Positions 1 to 7,652 of a DNA stretch of 64,000 nt are shown piece after piece. The position numbers were made by a program, and so were the translations under genes. Location: NCBI RefSeq assembly GCF_022836875.1, contig NZ_CP090376.1, positions 62,001 to 126,000 on the forward strand. Reading direction: 5' to 3'. The DNA is from Flavobacterium enshiense (lineage in GTDB: Bacteria; Bacteroidota; Bacteroidia; Flavobacteriales; Flavobacteriaceae). The notes beneath the pieces were generated by a model. That model saw nothing but the letters and a program-made list of their open reading frames with translations. It had not been told where the DNA came from and made no database searches. Each line of letters starts with the position of its first letter. Positions within the stretch are counted from its first letter, which is position 1.

Positions 1-67
1 CGGGGTAACCAAATACCACCGACTATCGTTCCGTTTATTACCGGAGCAGCTGAAACTGGATTTTTAA
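1..67 (+). CDS. C-terminal end of an unidentified protein (partial)
   Basis: The second forward frame is open from the window edge to a TAA at 65-67 and reads as about 21 residues ending in ...RLLPEQLKLDF. The composition looks like a real protein end rather than random AT-rich DNA, and the gene would converge on lipB, which fits the layout. A terminal Phe can be seen in outer-membrane barrels, but the fragment is too short to assign. A reverse-strand frame over the same bases is also open and hydrophobic but has no ATG. Both readings are tentative. Confidence 0.3.
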   Translation, partial: GVTKYHRLSFRLLPEQLKLDF

Positions 68-168
68 AAAGAGAGACAAGATACAAGAAGAAAAAGTCAA
101 AAAAATTTCCACCTATATATATAATCAAAAAACTGCTTTTGATTTTTTTTTAATTAATTATGGAGCAA

Positions 169-861
169 CTAAACTATTTGCGCCTCGAATAAGTCAGCAA
201 AATGCTTCACTATTTTCTGTTTCACCTCGTTTTCATCAACAGCCCTTCCCAGCTCCACATGCATTGAAGTTACCGCCTTGCCTTTTATACCACACGGAAT
301 AATATTATCGAAATACCCCAAATCGGCATTAACATTTAGTGCAAAACCATGCATGGTCACCCAACGGGAAGCGCGAACTCCCATTGCACAAATTTTTCTG
401 GCAAACGGTGTCCCCACACCCAGCCATACCCCAGTTTCACCTTGGCTTCTTTCAGACTGAAGACCGTATTCAGCTAAAGTAAGAATTATTGCTTCTTCCA
501 ACAAGCGAAGGTATTTATGTATATCGGTAAAGAAATTTTCCAGATCCAAAATAGGATAACCTACAATCTGACCCGGACCGTGATAGGTAATATCCCCTCC
601 CCGGTTTATTTTATAGAAAGTCGCTCCTTTTTCCGCCAGTTGCTTTTCATTCAGAAGCAAATTAGACAAATCACCACTTTTCCCTAACGTATATACATGC
701 GGATGCTCAACAAACAAAAAATGGTTTGGCGTGTCAATTTCGGGATTTTCCCGCTTGGCCATTTTTCGGGAAACAATATCAGCAAAAAGTTCTTCCTGAA
801 AATCCCAGGTAACCTTATAATCTTTCTGACCCAAATCCTGCAGCTGTACTTTCTTATTCAT
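169..861 (-). CDS. lipB: Octanoyl-[ACP]:protein N-octanoyltransferase LipB
   Basis: LipB moves the octanoyl group from acyl carrier protein to lipoyl domains, the first step of protein lipoylation in the cytoplasm. The 230-residue protein has the family signature RGGDITYHGPGQ at about 87-98. The catalytic pair is recognisable: Lys at about 156 in ARKICAMGVRASRWVTMHG, and Cys at about 190 in IIPCGI. Length is normal for the family. The start at 861 is the only well-placed ATG. A lipoate consumer, the 2-oxoacid dehydrogenase E2, is encoded further along the window at 23672-24961. The gene follows the lipoprotein gene at 874 by 12 bases and is probably co-transcribed with it. Confidence 0.96.
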   Translation of the reverse strand: MNKKVQLQDLGQKDYKVTWDFQEELFADIVSRKMAKRENPEIDTPNHFLFVEHPHVYTLGKSGDLSNLLLNEKQLAEKGATFYKINRGGDITYHGPGQIVGYPILDLENFFTDIHKYLRLLEEAIILTLAEYGLQSERSQGETGVWLGVGTPFARKICAMGVRASRWVTMHGFALNVNADLGYFDNIIPCGIKGKAVTSMHVELGRAVDENEVKQKIVKHFADLFEAQIV

Positions 862-873
862 ATATATTATAGA

Positions 874-1680
874 CTATTCTAATTCGACATCAAAATTCAA
901 ACCTTTCCCTTCCATATACTCTTTCATAGAACACGTCAGGGTTACCGATTTTTTATTGTCACTTATTTTTGCATTAGGCGCCGACACTTTTTTTACTTTT
1001 TTCGGAAATTCCACCACCATTATATAATCAGACTCCTGCCAAATCATTTCCATCGATTGACTCATCGTATTGGAAAGCTCCTCAACCTCTTCTTCATTGG
1101 CCCCCAATTTTTTTGCTTCTTTTTTATATTCCGATTGGATTTGCTCTTTTTCCATCACCGAAACTTTCTTACTGAATTTCTTCCCGTCGAAAACATAATG
1201 AGTTATACTCTCATTTTTCGGCATTGTGCCTGACGCAGCATCTTTCCCCATAGGATTAATATCTGAAATCGCATTTACCGGCGAAACCATCTGCCTTAAT
1301 TCGGCAGTGTTTTTAAAATCGGCATACATATCAAAAACAAATGCTCCGTCCTTTTCATTCATCACCATATGACAGGTAAACTTCTCCATCGTTTTGATTT
1401 TTGCCTGTTCTTCTTTTGACAACTTGGCAATACTATCTTTCTTTAATTCATATAAAGAAGCCATAGTAAAAGTGGTATCAATATCCTTTGACTTACCGTC
1501 GGTCAATCCTGTCCCCATGCCCCCCATTTCTTTTCCAAGCATCGACATCATTTTAGACATATCAAAACGGTAATTGATTTTTCCCGACTGATCAGCATTG
1601 AAAGCTACACTTTCCGTCATTACACAACTTGTCAACGAAAAGGCAAAAGCAAGAAGCAGCAAAAGCCTACCTTTTTTCAT
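874..1680 (-). CDS. Lipoprotein of unknown function
   Basis: The 268-residue product begins with a lipoprotein signal peptide: a KKGR start, a Leu-rich core and a lipobox LTSC with Cys at 19. It should therefore be acylated and membrane-anchored. The mature part is rich in Met, Lys and Glu, with a long charged stretch at about 165-210. I recognise no catalytic motif or named family. It lies just upstream of lipB with a 12-base gap, so the two probably share a transcript. A structured Flavo-1-like element sits 40-130 bases ahead of its start and would be in its leader. Confidence 0.8.
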   Translation of the reverse strand: MKKGRLLLLLAFAFSLTSCVMTESVAFNADQSGKINYRFDMSKMMSMLGKEMGGMGTGLTDGKSKDIDTTFTMASLYELKKDSIAKLSKEEQAKIKTMEKFTCHMVMNEKDGAFVFDMYADFKNTAELRQMVSPVNAISDINPMGKDAASGTMPKNESITHYVFDGKKFSKKVSVMEKEQIQSEYKKEAKKLGANEEEVEELSNTMSQSMEMIWQESDYIMVVEFPKKVKKVSAPNAKISDNKKSVTLTCSMKEYMEGKGLNFDVELE

Positions 1681-1721
1681 TTTTTAGAAATTTTCCCAAA
1701 AGTACAAAATAGTTTCCTAAG

Positions 1722-1806
1722 TAGCCCTGATGGGAGCGGCATCCTTTTCAAGCTGTTATTGAGGCTCTCGAAATAACCGGTTGAAAAGATATAGCGAACA
1801 GCAGGA
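1722..1806 (-). repeat. Flavo-1-like structured intergenic repeat, copy A
   Basis: On the + strand the element opens with TAGCCCTGAT and closes with GCGAACAGCAGG. CCTG (1726-1729) can pair with CAGG (1802-1805), enclosing a stem CTTTTCAA (1744-1751) with TTGAAAAG (1781-1788). Related copies are at 26472 and 44347. Each copy precedes a minus-strand gene, so I place the putative RNA on the minus strand. Calling it Flavo-1-like, after the Rfam flavobacterial motif, is from memory and needs a covariance search. Confidence 0.6.
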
Positions 1807-1901
1807 AAAGGGATTACAAAAAAGCCCTGGCCAATCCGCTTCAAATAATTAACAACTTCCAACAATCCTATTTTACGATTAAAAATTGATTCATTTTCAA
1901 A

Positions 1902-1932
1902 TTGCCTCATTTTCAAATTATATCTATCTTTG
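1902..1932 (+). promoter_or_regulatory. Bacteroidota-type promoter for lysS
   Basis: A -33 TTG at 1902-1904 is followed, 20 bases later, by the -7 element TATCTTTG at 1925-1932 (consensus TAnnTTTG). The lysS start lies 24 bases downstream of the -7 element, giving a short leader. This matches the promoter form established for Flavobacterium and Bacteroides. Confidence 0.7.
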
Positions 1933-1955
1933 CACCCTTAAAATAACATAGAATT

Positions 1956-3662
1956 ATGCAACTTTCAGAACAAGAAATCATCAGAAGAGAGAAATTGGGC
2001 AAGTTGAGAGAACTTGGCATCAATCCGTATCCGGCAAATTTGTTTCCAGTAAACCATACATCGAAGCAGATAAAGGACGCTTTTGAGGAAGGCAAGAAGG
2101 TTGTTGTGTCCGGACGTTTAATGAGTGTTCGCGATCAGGGGAAAGCCACGTTTGCAGAACTTCAGGACAGCGAAGGCAGAATTCAGGCTTATTTTAACCG
2201 TGATGTGATTTGCCCAGACGAAGACAAAACGTTGTACAATACAGTTTTCAAAAAACTAACAGATTTAGGTGACTTTATCGGAATTGAAGGCGAGTTATTC
2301 ACGACGCAGGTAGGTGCTAAATGTATCCGTGTTTCGAATTTCACTTTTTTAAGCAAAACGTTACGTCCGTTACCTTTACCAAAAATGGACGAAGAAGGAA
2401 ACATTTTTGACGCATTTACCGATCCGGAATTGCGTTACCGCATGCGTTATGTGGACTTAGTGGTTAACCCGCAGGTGAAAGAAGTGTTTATGAAACGAAC
2501 CAAATTGTTCACCGCCATGAGAACCTTCTTTAACGATGCTGGTTACATGGAAGTGGAAACTCCGGTTTTACAGTCGATTCCTGGAGGAGCTGCAGCACGT
2601 CCTTTTATCACGCATCACAACTCATTGGACATTCCTTTATACATGCGTATTGCCAATGAATTATATTTAAAAAGATTAATCGTAGGTGGTTTTGACGGAG
2701 TTTATGAGTTTTCGAAAAATTTCCGTAATGAAGGAATGGATCGTACTCACAATCCGGAATTTACCGCGATGGAAATATATGTAGCTTATAAAGACTACAA
2801 CTGGATGATGGAATTCACCGAAAACCTTTTGGAATACTGTGCGCTTCAGGTGAACGGTACTGCAGACGCTACTTTCGGAGAGCATAAAGTGAGCTTCAAA
2901 GCACCGTATGCAAGAGTTACAATGACCGACGCCATCAAACAATTCACCGGTTTTGACATTTCAGGAAAATCGGAGGCTGAAATATTTGAAGCAGCCAAAG
3001 GAATGGGCATCGAAGTGGACGAAACCATGGGTAAAGGAAAACTAATTGACGAGATTTTCGGAGCAAAATGCGAAGGAAATTTCATTCAGCCGACTTTTAT
3101 CACTGATTATCCGAAAGAAATGTCACCATTATGTAAATCACATCGCGACAACCCGGAATTGACCGAACGTTTCGAATTAATGGTATGTGGAAAAGAAATC
3201 GCCAATGCTTACTCGGAATTGAATGACCCGATTGACCAAAGAGAGCGTTTTGAAGCACAATTGGCTTTATCTGAAAGAGGTGATGACGAGGCAGGACAAT
3301 TTATTGATGAAGATTTCTTAAGAGCATTGGAATACGGAATGCCCCCAACATCCGGTTTAGGAATCGGAATGGACCGTTTGATTATGTTCCTAACCAATAA
3401 TGCTTCAATTCAGGAAGTATTGTTCTTCCCACAAATGCGTCCGGAAAAAAAAGCTATTCACGTTGAGTTGGAAGCTGAAGAAAAACTGATTGTGGAATTA
3501 CTTCAGAAGCACGAAAACAAAATGGAATTATCGGAACTGAAGATTCGCACTGCACTTAGCGGAAAAAAATGGGACAAGGCCATGAAAACATTGGCACAGC
3601 ACGGCTTGACTTCTGTAAGCGTAAGCGGAGAACGTAAAATCGTCGCTTTAAAAGAACAATAA
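1956..3662 (+). CDS. lysS: Lysine--tRNA ligase (class II) with C-terminal extension
   Basis: It charges tRNA-Lys with lysine in the cytoplasm. The N-terminal OB-fold anticodon-binding region (about 1-150) is followed by the class II core. Motif 2 is FRNEGMDRTHNPEFT and motif 3 is GLGIGMDRLIMFLTN. The ordinary bacterial enzyme ends soon after motif 3 (about 500 residues). This one has 568 residues, with about 65 extra (LEAEEKLIVELL ... IVALKEQ) that look like a small helical or winged-helix tail. I believe this tail is common in Bacteroidota but cannot check that here. The gene is monocistronic, with its own promoter and a strong terminator directly after it. Confidence 0.97.
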   Translation: MQLSEQEIIRREKLGKLRELGINPYPANLFPVNHTSKQIKDAFEEGKKVVVSGRLMSVRDQGKATFAELQDSEGRIQAYFNRDVICPDEDKTLYNTVFKKLTDLGDFIGIEGELFTTQVGAKCIRVSNFTFLSKTLRPLPLPKMDEEGNIFDAFTDPELRYRMRYVDLVVNPQVKEVFMKRTKLFTAMRTFFNDAGYMEVETPVLQSIPGGAAARPFITHHNSLDIPLYMRIANELYLKRLIVGGFDGVYEFSKNFRNEGMDRTHNPEFTAMEIYVAYKDYNWMMEFTENLLEYCALQVNGTADATFGEHKVSFKAPYARVTMTDAIKQFTGFDISGKSEAEIFEAAKGMGIEVDETMGKGKLIDEIFGAKCEGNFIQPTFITDYPKEMSPLCKSHRDNPELTERFELMVCGKEIANAYSELNDPIDQRERFEAQLALSERGDDEAGQFIDEDFLRALEYGMPPTSGLGIGMDRLIMFLTNNASIQEVLFFPQMRPEKKAIHVELEAEEKLIVELLQKHENKMELSELKIRTALSGKKWDKAMKTLAQHGLTSVSVSGERKIVALKEQ

Positions 3663-3687
3663 GTAACAAAATTCACTACAATAACTT

Positions 3688-3714
3688 AAGGAGCTCAAAA
3701 TGAGCTCCTTTTTT
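3688..3714 (+). terminator. Rho-independent terminator of lysS
   Basis: A perfect 9-bp stem AAGGAGCTC (3688-3696) with GAGCTCCTT (3702-3710), a 5-base loop and a following T run, 26 bases after the lysS stop codon. Confidence 0.9.
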
Positions 3715-3779
3715 ATTTCCAAATTAAACCTTTCCCTACCTCAACTGTCCTATACTCATAACACAAAAAATTATAAACG

Positions 3780-4205
3780 ATGAGAAATGTAATTATTGCA
3801 GTTGTAATGATGATTTCATTGGCAACTTTTGCACAGGACAGAAAAATGGGACATGACGAATTCACTCCGGAACAAAAAGCGGAATTACAAGCAAAGAAAA
3901 TGACTCTAGAATTGGATCTTAACAATAAACAGCAAAAAGACTTAAAAAAACTTCTGACAGAGCAGAACAAAAAAAGAGAAGAAGCCAAGGCAAAGCGTAG
4001 GGAAATGAAAGATTCCGATAAAAAGCCAACCAGTGATGAGTTATTTGCTATCAAGAGTAAAATGCTAGATGAAAAAATTGCTTTTAGAACAGAAATGAAA
4101 AGAATCTTGTCTGAAAAGCAGATGGAAAAATGGGAAGAATTAAGAGAAAAAAGAATGAAACAAATGCAGGAACGAAAAGAAACAAGATATCACAAAAAAC
4201 GATAG
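3780..4205 (+). CDS. Small exported charged protein, Spy/CpxP-like helical type
   Basis: The 141-residue product has a signal peptide (MRNVIIAVVMMISLATFAQ, cut after about residue 19). A helical region very rich in Lys, Glu and Met follows. It contains FTPEQKAELQAKKMTLEL and repeated 'LxxKQxxxxxxL' patterns, like the LTxxQ-containing periplasmic Spy/CpxP group and the flavobacterial DUF4890-type proteins. A periplasmic chaperone or sensor role is inferred by resemblance only. It overlaps the frame of the next small ORF and is probably its upstream partner. Confidence 0.65.
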   Translation: MRNVIIAVVMMISLATFAQDRKMGHDEFTPEQKAELQAKKMTLELDLNNKQQKDLKKLLTEQNKKREEAKAKRREMKDSDKKPTSDELFAIKSKMLDEKIAFRTEMKRILSEKQMEKWEELREKRMKQMQERKETRYHKKR

Positions 4206-4246
4206 TCAAGCAATTATTAAAGCCTGTTATTCCTGTTGAAAACAAC

Positions 4247-4483
4247 ATGCAAACAGCTTTCTACAACCTATTTGAAAAAAAACACCGTGATTTGAGTTCT
4301 CCTGACATCTCTACCGCGAAAAGAAGCAAAATATCACATATAATTGATACCAGATTGAAAGCTGCTTTAACAAAAGATCAAATTGCCACGTTAGAGAAAA
4401 ACAAAGACATTTACGCACAGTTAGTTGGATCTGCCCCTGCTGCTCAATCTACTGCAACAGCCGCTAGCAAGAAGGAAAAATAA
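4247..4483 (+). CDS. Small Lys-rich protein of unknown function
   Basis: This reading frame is open from 4130 to 4483, overlapping the end of the upstream gene. I prefer the internal ATG at 4247 (MQTAFYNLFEKK...), giving 78 residues, because it removes most of the overlap. The protein has no signal peptide from this start. Its stretch IIDTRLKAALTKDQIATLEK resembles the helical end of Spy-like proteins. It could therefore be the frameshifted C-terminal half of a second Spy-like gene rather than an independent one. The end is Ala/Thr/Ser-rich. Confidence 0.4.
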   Translation: MQTAFYNLFEKKHRDLSSPDISTAKRSKISHIIDTRLKAALTKDQIATLEKNKDIYAQLVGSAPAAQSTATAASKKEK

Positions 4484-4500
4484 TTATTAATACTTGTAAT

Positions 4501-4528
4501 AAAAAAACCACCATATGGTGGTTTTTTT
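4501..4528. terminator. Bidirectional terminator between convergent genes
   Basis: AAAAAAACCACCAT meets ATGGTGGTTTTTTT as a perfect palindrome. It has A runs on one side and T runs on the other, so it can end both the + small gene and the - hemL gene, whose stop lies 6 bases away. Confidence 0.85.
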
Positions 4529-4533
4529 TATTG

Positions 4534-5820
4534 TTATAGCTCTTTAGCAACTTTATCTATGGCATTAATGGTAAAATCTAAATCGTCATAGGTTAAGGCA
4601 TCAGTAATAAACCAGGTTTCATAAGCCGAAGGCGCAATATAAACTCCTTCTCTCAACAGTCCGTGGAAGAACTTTTTAAATGTTTCATTATCTCCATTTG
4701 CCGCCGTTTGAAAATCACAAACTGGGTTAGCATCAAAATGCGCAGAAATCATCGAACCCACGCGATTTATTGTAAACACTATATTATTATCTGTCAACAC
4801 TTTGACAATTCCTTTTTCCAAATAGGCCGTTTTTTCTTCAAGACGCTGAAACAATTCTACATCCGAATTAATTTCCTGCAACATTGCTAATCCGGCTGCC
4901 ATCGCCAATGGGTTACCGGACAAGGTTCCCGCCTGATAAACCGGCCCTACCGGCGCCAGATAATCCATAATCTCATTTCTTGCAGCAAAGGCTCCAACCG
5001 GCAATCCTCCTCCTATAACTTTACCAAAACAAGCAATATCAGCTTTTATTCCAAATAACTCCTGAGCACCACCTTTTGCTAAGCGAAATCCTGTCATTAC
5101 TTCATCAAAAATAAGCAAAGCGCCATTTTCATCACAAAGTTGACGCAAACCCTCTAAAAAGCCTCCTTTTGGAGGAATACATCCCATATTACCCGCTACA
5201 GGCTCTATGATTATGGCGGCAATTTCATTTTTATTAGCTTCAAACAATTCTTTTACGCTATTCAAATCGTTATAACGTGCCAACAGTGTATCTTTTGCCG
5301 TCCCAGACGTTACACCGGGACTATTCGGAGAGCCAAAAGTGATAGCTCCACTTCCAGCCTGAATCAGAAACGAATCGGAGTGACCGTGATAACATCCTGA
5401 GAATTTTACAATCTTATCTCTTTTAGTAAAACCACGAGCCAATCGAATGGCACTCATACAAGCTTCAGTACCTGAATTCACAAAACGTATTTTATCAATA
5501 TTCGGAACCATCGAAACTGCAAGTGCCGCAATTTCCGTTTCCAAAGCAGTAGGCATTCCAAAAGAAGTTCCTTTTTTTGCTTTTTCAATAACCGCACTCA
5601 CTACCGGTTCAAAAGCATGTCCTAAAAGCATAGGCCCCCAGGAATTGATATAATCAATTAATCGGTTACCATCTTCGTCGTACAAATAAGCCCCTTTGGC
5701 TTCTTTTGCAAAAATTGGTGTTCCACCAACGGCTTTAAACGCTCTAACCGGAGAATTAACACCGCCAGGGATTACTTTTGCAGCCTCTACAAAAAGCTGA
5801 CTGCTTCTTTGATATAACAT
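4534..5820 (-). CDS. hemL: Glutamate-1-semialdehyde 2,1-aminomutase
   Basis: This PLP enzyme converts glutamate-1-semialdehyde to 5-aminolevulinate for haem synthesis by the C5 pathway. The 428-residue protein has the class III aminotransferase layout: an N-terminal [31 protein letters not shown] at about 238-246, and the PLP lysine at about 267 in [15 protein letters not shown]. The ATG overlaps the stop of the glucosaminidase gene by one base (TAATG), which suggests translational coupling. It is the last gene of a three-gene run starting at 7573. Confidence 0.96.
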   Translation of the reverse strand: MLYQRSSQLFVEAAKVIPGGVNSPVRAFKAVGGTPIFAKEAKGAYLYDEDGNRLIDYINSWGPMLLGHAFEPVVSAVIEKAKKGTSFGMPTALETEIAALAVSMVPNIDKIRFVNSGTEACMSAIRLARGFTKRDKIVKFSGCYHGHSDSFLIQAGSGAITFGSPNSPGVTSGTAKDTLLARYNDLNSVKELFEANKNEIAAIIIEPVAGNMGCIPPKGGFLEGLRQLCDENGALLIFDEVMTGFRLAKGGAQELFGIKADIACFGKVIGGGLPVGAFAARNEIMDYLAPVGPVYQAGTLSGNPLAMAAGLAMLQEINSDVELFQRLEEKTAYLEKGIVKVLTDNNIVFTINRVGSMISAHFDANPVCDFQTAANGDNETFKKFFHGLLREGVYIAPSAYETWFITDALTYDDLDFTINAIDKVAKEL

Positions 5821-6674
5821 TATGATTTTATTTTTAGAATTTGACCTATGGATATGGCATTATCTGAAAGCTGATTAATCTTCATCAGTTCATCTACGGT
5901 AACACTAAATTTTCTTGAAATGGAATACAATGTATCACCCTGCGATACCCTATATGATTTATCATCCATTGGCATTTCAGACACTTTGACAACAGGTCGG
6001 TAATTAGATCCCAGCACCTCTTCATCTATTTTATACAACTCATATCGTTCAATTAAACCAATGAGTTTTTCAGGATATTTCACATCTGTAGCGTAACCCG
6101 CTGCGCGCAATCCCTTAGCCCATGCCTCATAATCTCCTTTATCAAGCTTAAACAAATTAGCATATCTGTTTCTGGTTGTTAAAAACAAAGAATGATCGCG
6201 ATAGGATTCTGCCGAATGTTCATATTTCCTAAAACATTCCTGGGCTGCATCATCGTCATGATGAACTCTTTCACCAGTCCATCCGTTATGGCATTTTATA
6301 CCGAAATGATTATTTGCTTTCCGAGCTAAAACTCCTGTTCCTGCGCCTGATTCCAAAACACCTTGCGCCAGGGTAATACTCGAAGGAATCCCATGTTTAC
6401 GCATGTTATCTTTAGCAATCTCTTTGTATTGCTCTATGTATTCTTTAATCAATTCCGGAGTAGCGGAAATCTTCGATGTCGCTTCCAAAACTTCAGATTT
6501 GGTTTGAGATGAAGAGGAATTATCTCTTTGGTTAGTATTAACCACCGGCTTTTTCTTAGCCTGATTCACCTTGGTTTTGTATGTCCGTGACGAAGTTATT
6601 CGAACCTTAGGACTCGAACCACAACTATAAAAAACCACTAAAACAAATAAAATAAAAATCCTTTTCAACATCAT
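5820..6674 (-). CDS. Lipoprotein glucosaminidase (GH73-type) with C-terminal LysM
   Basis: A predicted peptidoglycan hydrolase of the cell envelope. I start at the ATG at 6674, which overlaps the upstream stop as ATGA. This gives a lipoprotein signal ending in FYSC; a longer upstream frame has no support. A Ser/Lys/Gln-rich linker leads to the glucosaminidase domain: [15 protein letters not shown] carries the likely catalytic Glu, and [13 protein letters not shown] follows. A single LysM ([16 protein letters not shown]... to IGQILKIKS) ends the protein. It is sandwiched in overlap with the genes on both sides. Confidence 0.88.
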   Translation of the reverse strand: MMLKRIFILFVLVVFYSCGSSPKVRITSSRTYKTKVNQAKKKPVVNTNQRDNSSSSQTKSEVLEATSKISATPELIKEYIEQYKEIAKDNMRKHGIPSSITLAQGVLESGAGTGVLARKANNHFGIKCHNGWTGERVHHDDDAAQECFRKYEHSAESYRDHSLFLTTRNRYANLFKLDKGDYEAWAKGLRAAGYATDVKYPEKLIGLIERYELYKIDEEVLGSNYRPVVKVSEMPMDDKSYRVSQGDTLYSISRKFSVTVDELMKINQLSDNAISIGQILKIKS

Positions 6675-7573
6675 ATATAATTTAGAATTGGCAAATGTTT
6701 CTTTTTCAAAAAAAGATTCATCCCTTTGCATCCCTGCAGACCTCCGGTATGTATTGCCAATATTTTAGAACCTTCCTTAAAATACCCTTTCTTTATTAAA
6801 TCATAAATCCCAAACATCATCTTTCCTGTATAAACAGGATCCAAAGGAATTCCTGTTTTCCTGTAAAATTCATTTAAAAAAAAGATTAATTCTTCAGACA
6901 CTTTACCGTATCCACCAAAATGATAATCAGAAATTAATTCCCAATTATTATTTTTCGCAAAACTACGAATATCATCGCACAAAAACGCTCCCTTTAATGA
7001 TGAAAACCCAATTGCTTTTTGATTTTCCTGCAGTGAATTGATTATACCGGCAATGGTTCCACCGGTACCAACCGCACAACAGATATATGCAAAATCTTCG
7101 TCTTCGTCTGTCAAAATCTCTTCACATCCTTTTACAGCAAGATTATTTGTTCCTCCCTCGGGTAAAAGATAAAAATTGCCATATTCCGATCTCAACGTTT
7201 CAATAAATTCAAGATTGTCTTTTTGACGAAACATCTCCCTCGTAACGAAGACAAACTTCATCCCATTTTCCCTGGCAAACAAAAGAGTCGGATTCTCGTC
7301 AATTTTATCGATCAACTCATCACCTCTGATAATCCCGATGGTTTTAAAACCATATTTATTACCCGCAGCCGAAACAGCAGCGATATGATTTGAAAAAGCC
7401 CCGCCGAATGTCAATAGGGCATCCACTCCTTCTGATTTTGCCTCAATCAGATTATACTTTAGTTTCCGAAATTTATTCCCTGAAATTTCCGGATGGAGCA
7501 AATCTTCCCGTTTCAAATAAAGAGAGACACCTTTTTCTTCAATTTTTTCAACCAGCTGATTGTATGATTGCAT
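6671..7573 (-). CDS. PLP-dependent 1-aminocyclopropane-1-carboxylate deaminase / D-cysteine desulfhydrase family enzyme
   Basis: A fold-type II PLP enzyme. The PLP lysine lies in SGNKFRKLKYN (about residue 34 from the chosen start), with GGAFSNHIAA and the phosphate-binding Gly-rich CAVGTGGTIAGI. The substrate cannot be decided from sequence. Members of this family in bacteria without ethylene metabolism usually act on D-cysteine or related amino acids. I use the ATG at 7573 because the longer frame starts with TTG inside the promoter. The leader would be almost absent. It is the first gene of the run with the glucosaminidase and hemL. Confidence 0.85.
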   Translation of the reverse strand: MQSYNQLVEKIEEKGVSLYLKREDLLHPEISGNKFRKLKYNLIEAKSEGVDALLTFGGAFSNHIAAVSAAGNKYGFKTIGIIRGDELIDKIDENPTLLFARENGMKFVFVTREMFRQKDNLEFIETLRSEYGNFYLLPEGGTNNLAVKGCEEILTDEDEDFAYICCAVGTGGTIAGIINSLQENQKAIGFSSLKGAFLCDDIRSFAKNNNWELISDYHFGGYGKVSEELIFFLNEFYRKTGIPLDPVYTGKMMFGIYDLIKKGYFKEGSKILAIHTGGLQGCKGMNLFLKKKHLPILNYI

Positions 7574-7577
7574 AGTC

Positions 7578-7607
7578 CAAAGATAACATATAAACAAAAA
7601 AGTGCAA
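7578..7607 (-). promoter_or_regulatory. Bacteroidota-type promoter of the deaminase-glucosaminidase-hemL run
   Basis: On the minus strand TTG (7607-7605), exactly 19 bases, then TATCTTTG (7585-7578). The start codon follows 4 bases after the -7 element, so the transcript would be leaderless or nearly so. The -33 end overlaps the terminator of the upstream gene. Confidence 0.75.
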
Positions 7608-7628
7608 CTCTTTCGAGCAGCACTTTTT
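7594..7628 (-). terminator. Terminator of the T9SS cargo gene
   Basis: On the minus strand AAAAAGTGC, then an inner stem CTC-GAAA-GAG, then GCACTTTTTT. The stem follows the stop codon at 7653 by about 25 bases. Its T run doubles as the spacer start of the next promoter. Confidence 0.85.
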
Positions 7629-7652
7629 ACGTATTCTTTTTAAGAATTGGAA

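Noticed and set aside
1..130. Minus-strand hydrophobic frame running off the left edge
   Set aside because: It has no ATG after the upstream stop and is less credible than the short plus-strand protein end ending at 67; neither can be settled from this window.
1677..1916. 79-residue minus-strand frame between the lipoprotein and lysS
   Set aside because: It runs straight through the structured repeat at 1722-1806 and into the lysS promoter region. The translated sequence resembles no family, so I treat it as chance.
7574..7597. Longer start (TTG) for the deaminase-like gene
   Set aside because: The extra codons are the promoter -7 element itself; the ATG at 7573 is well placed.
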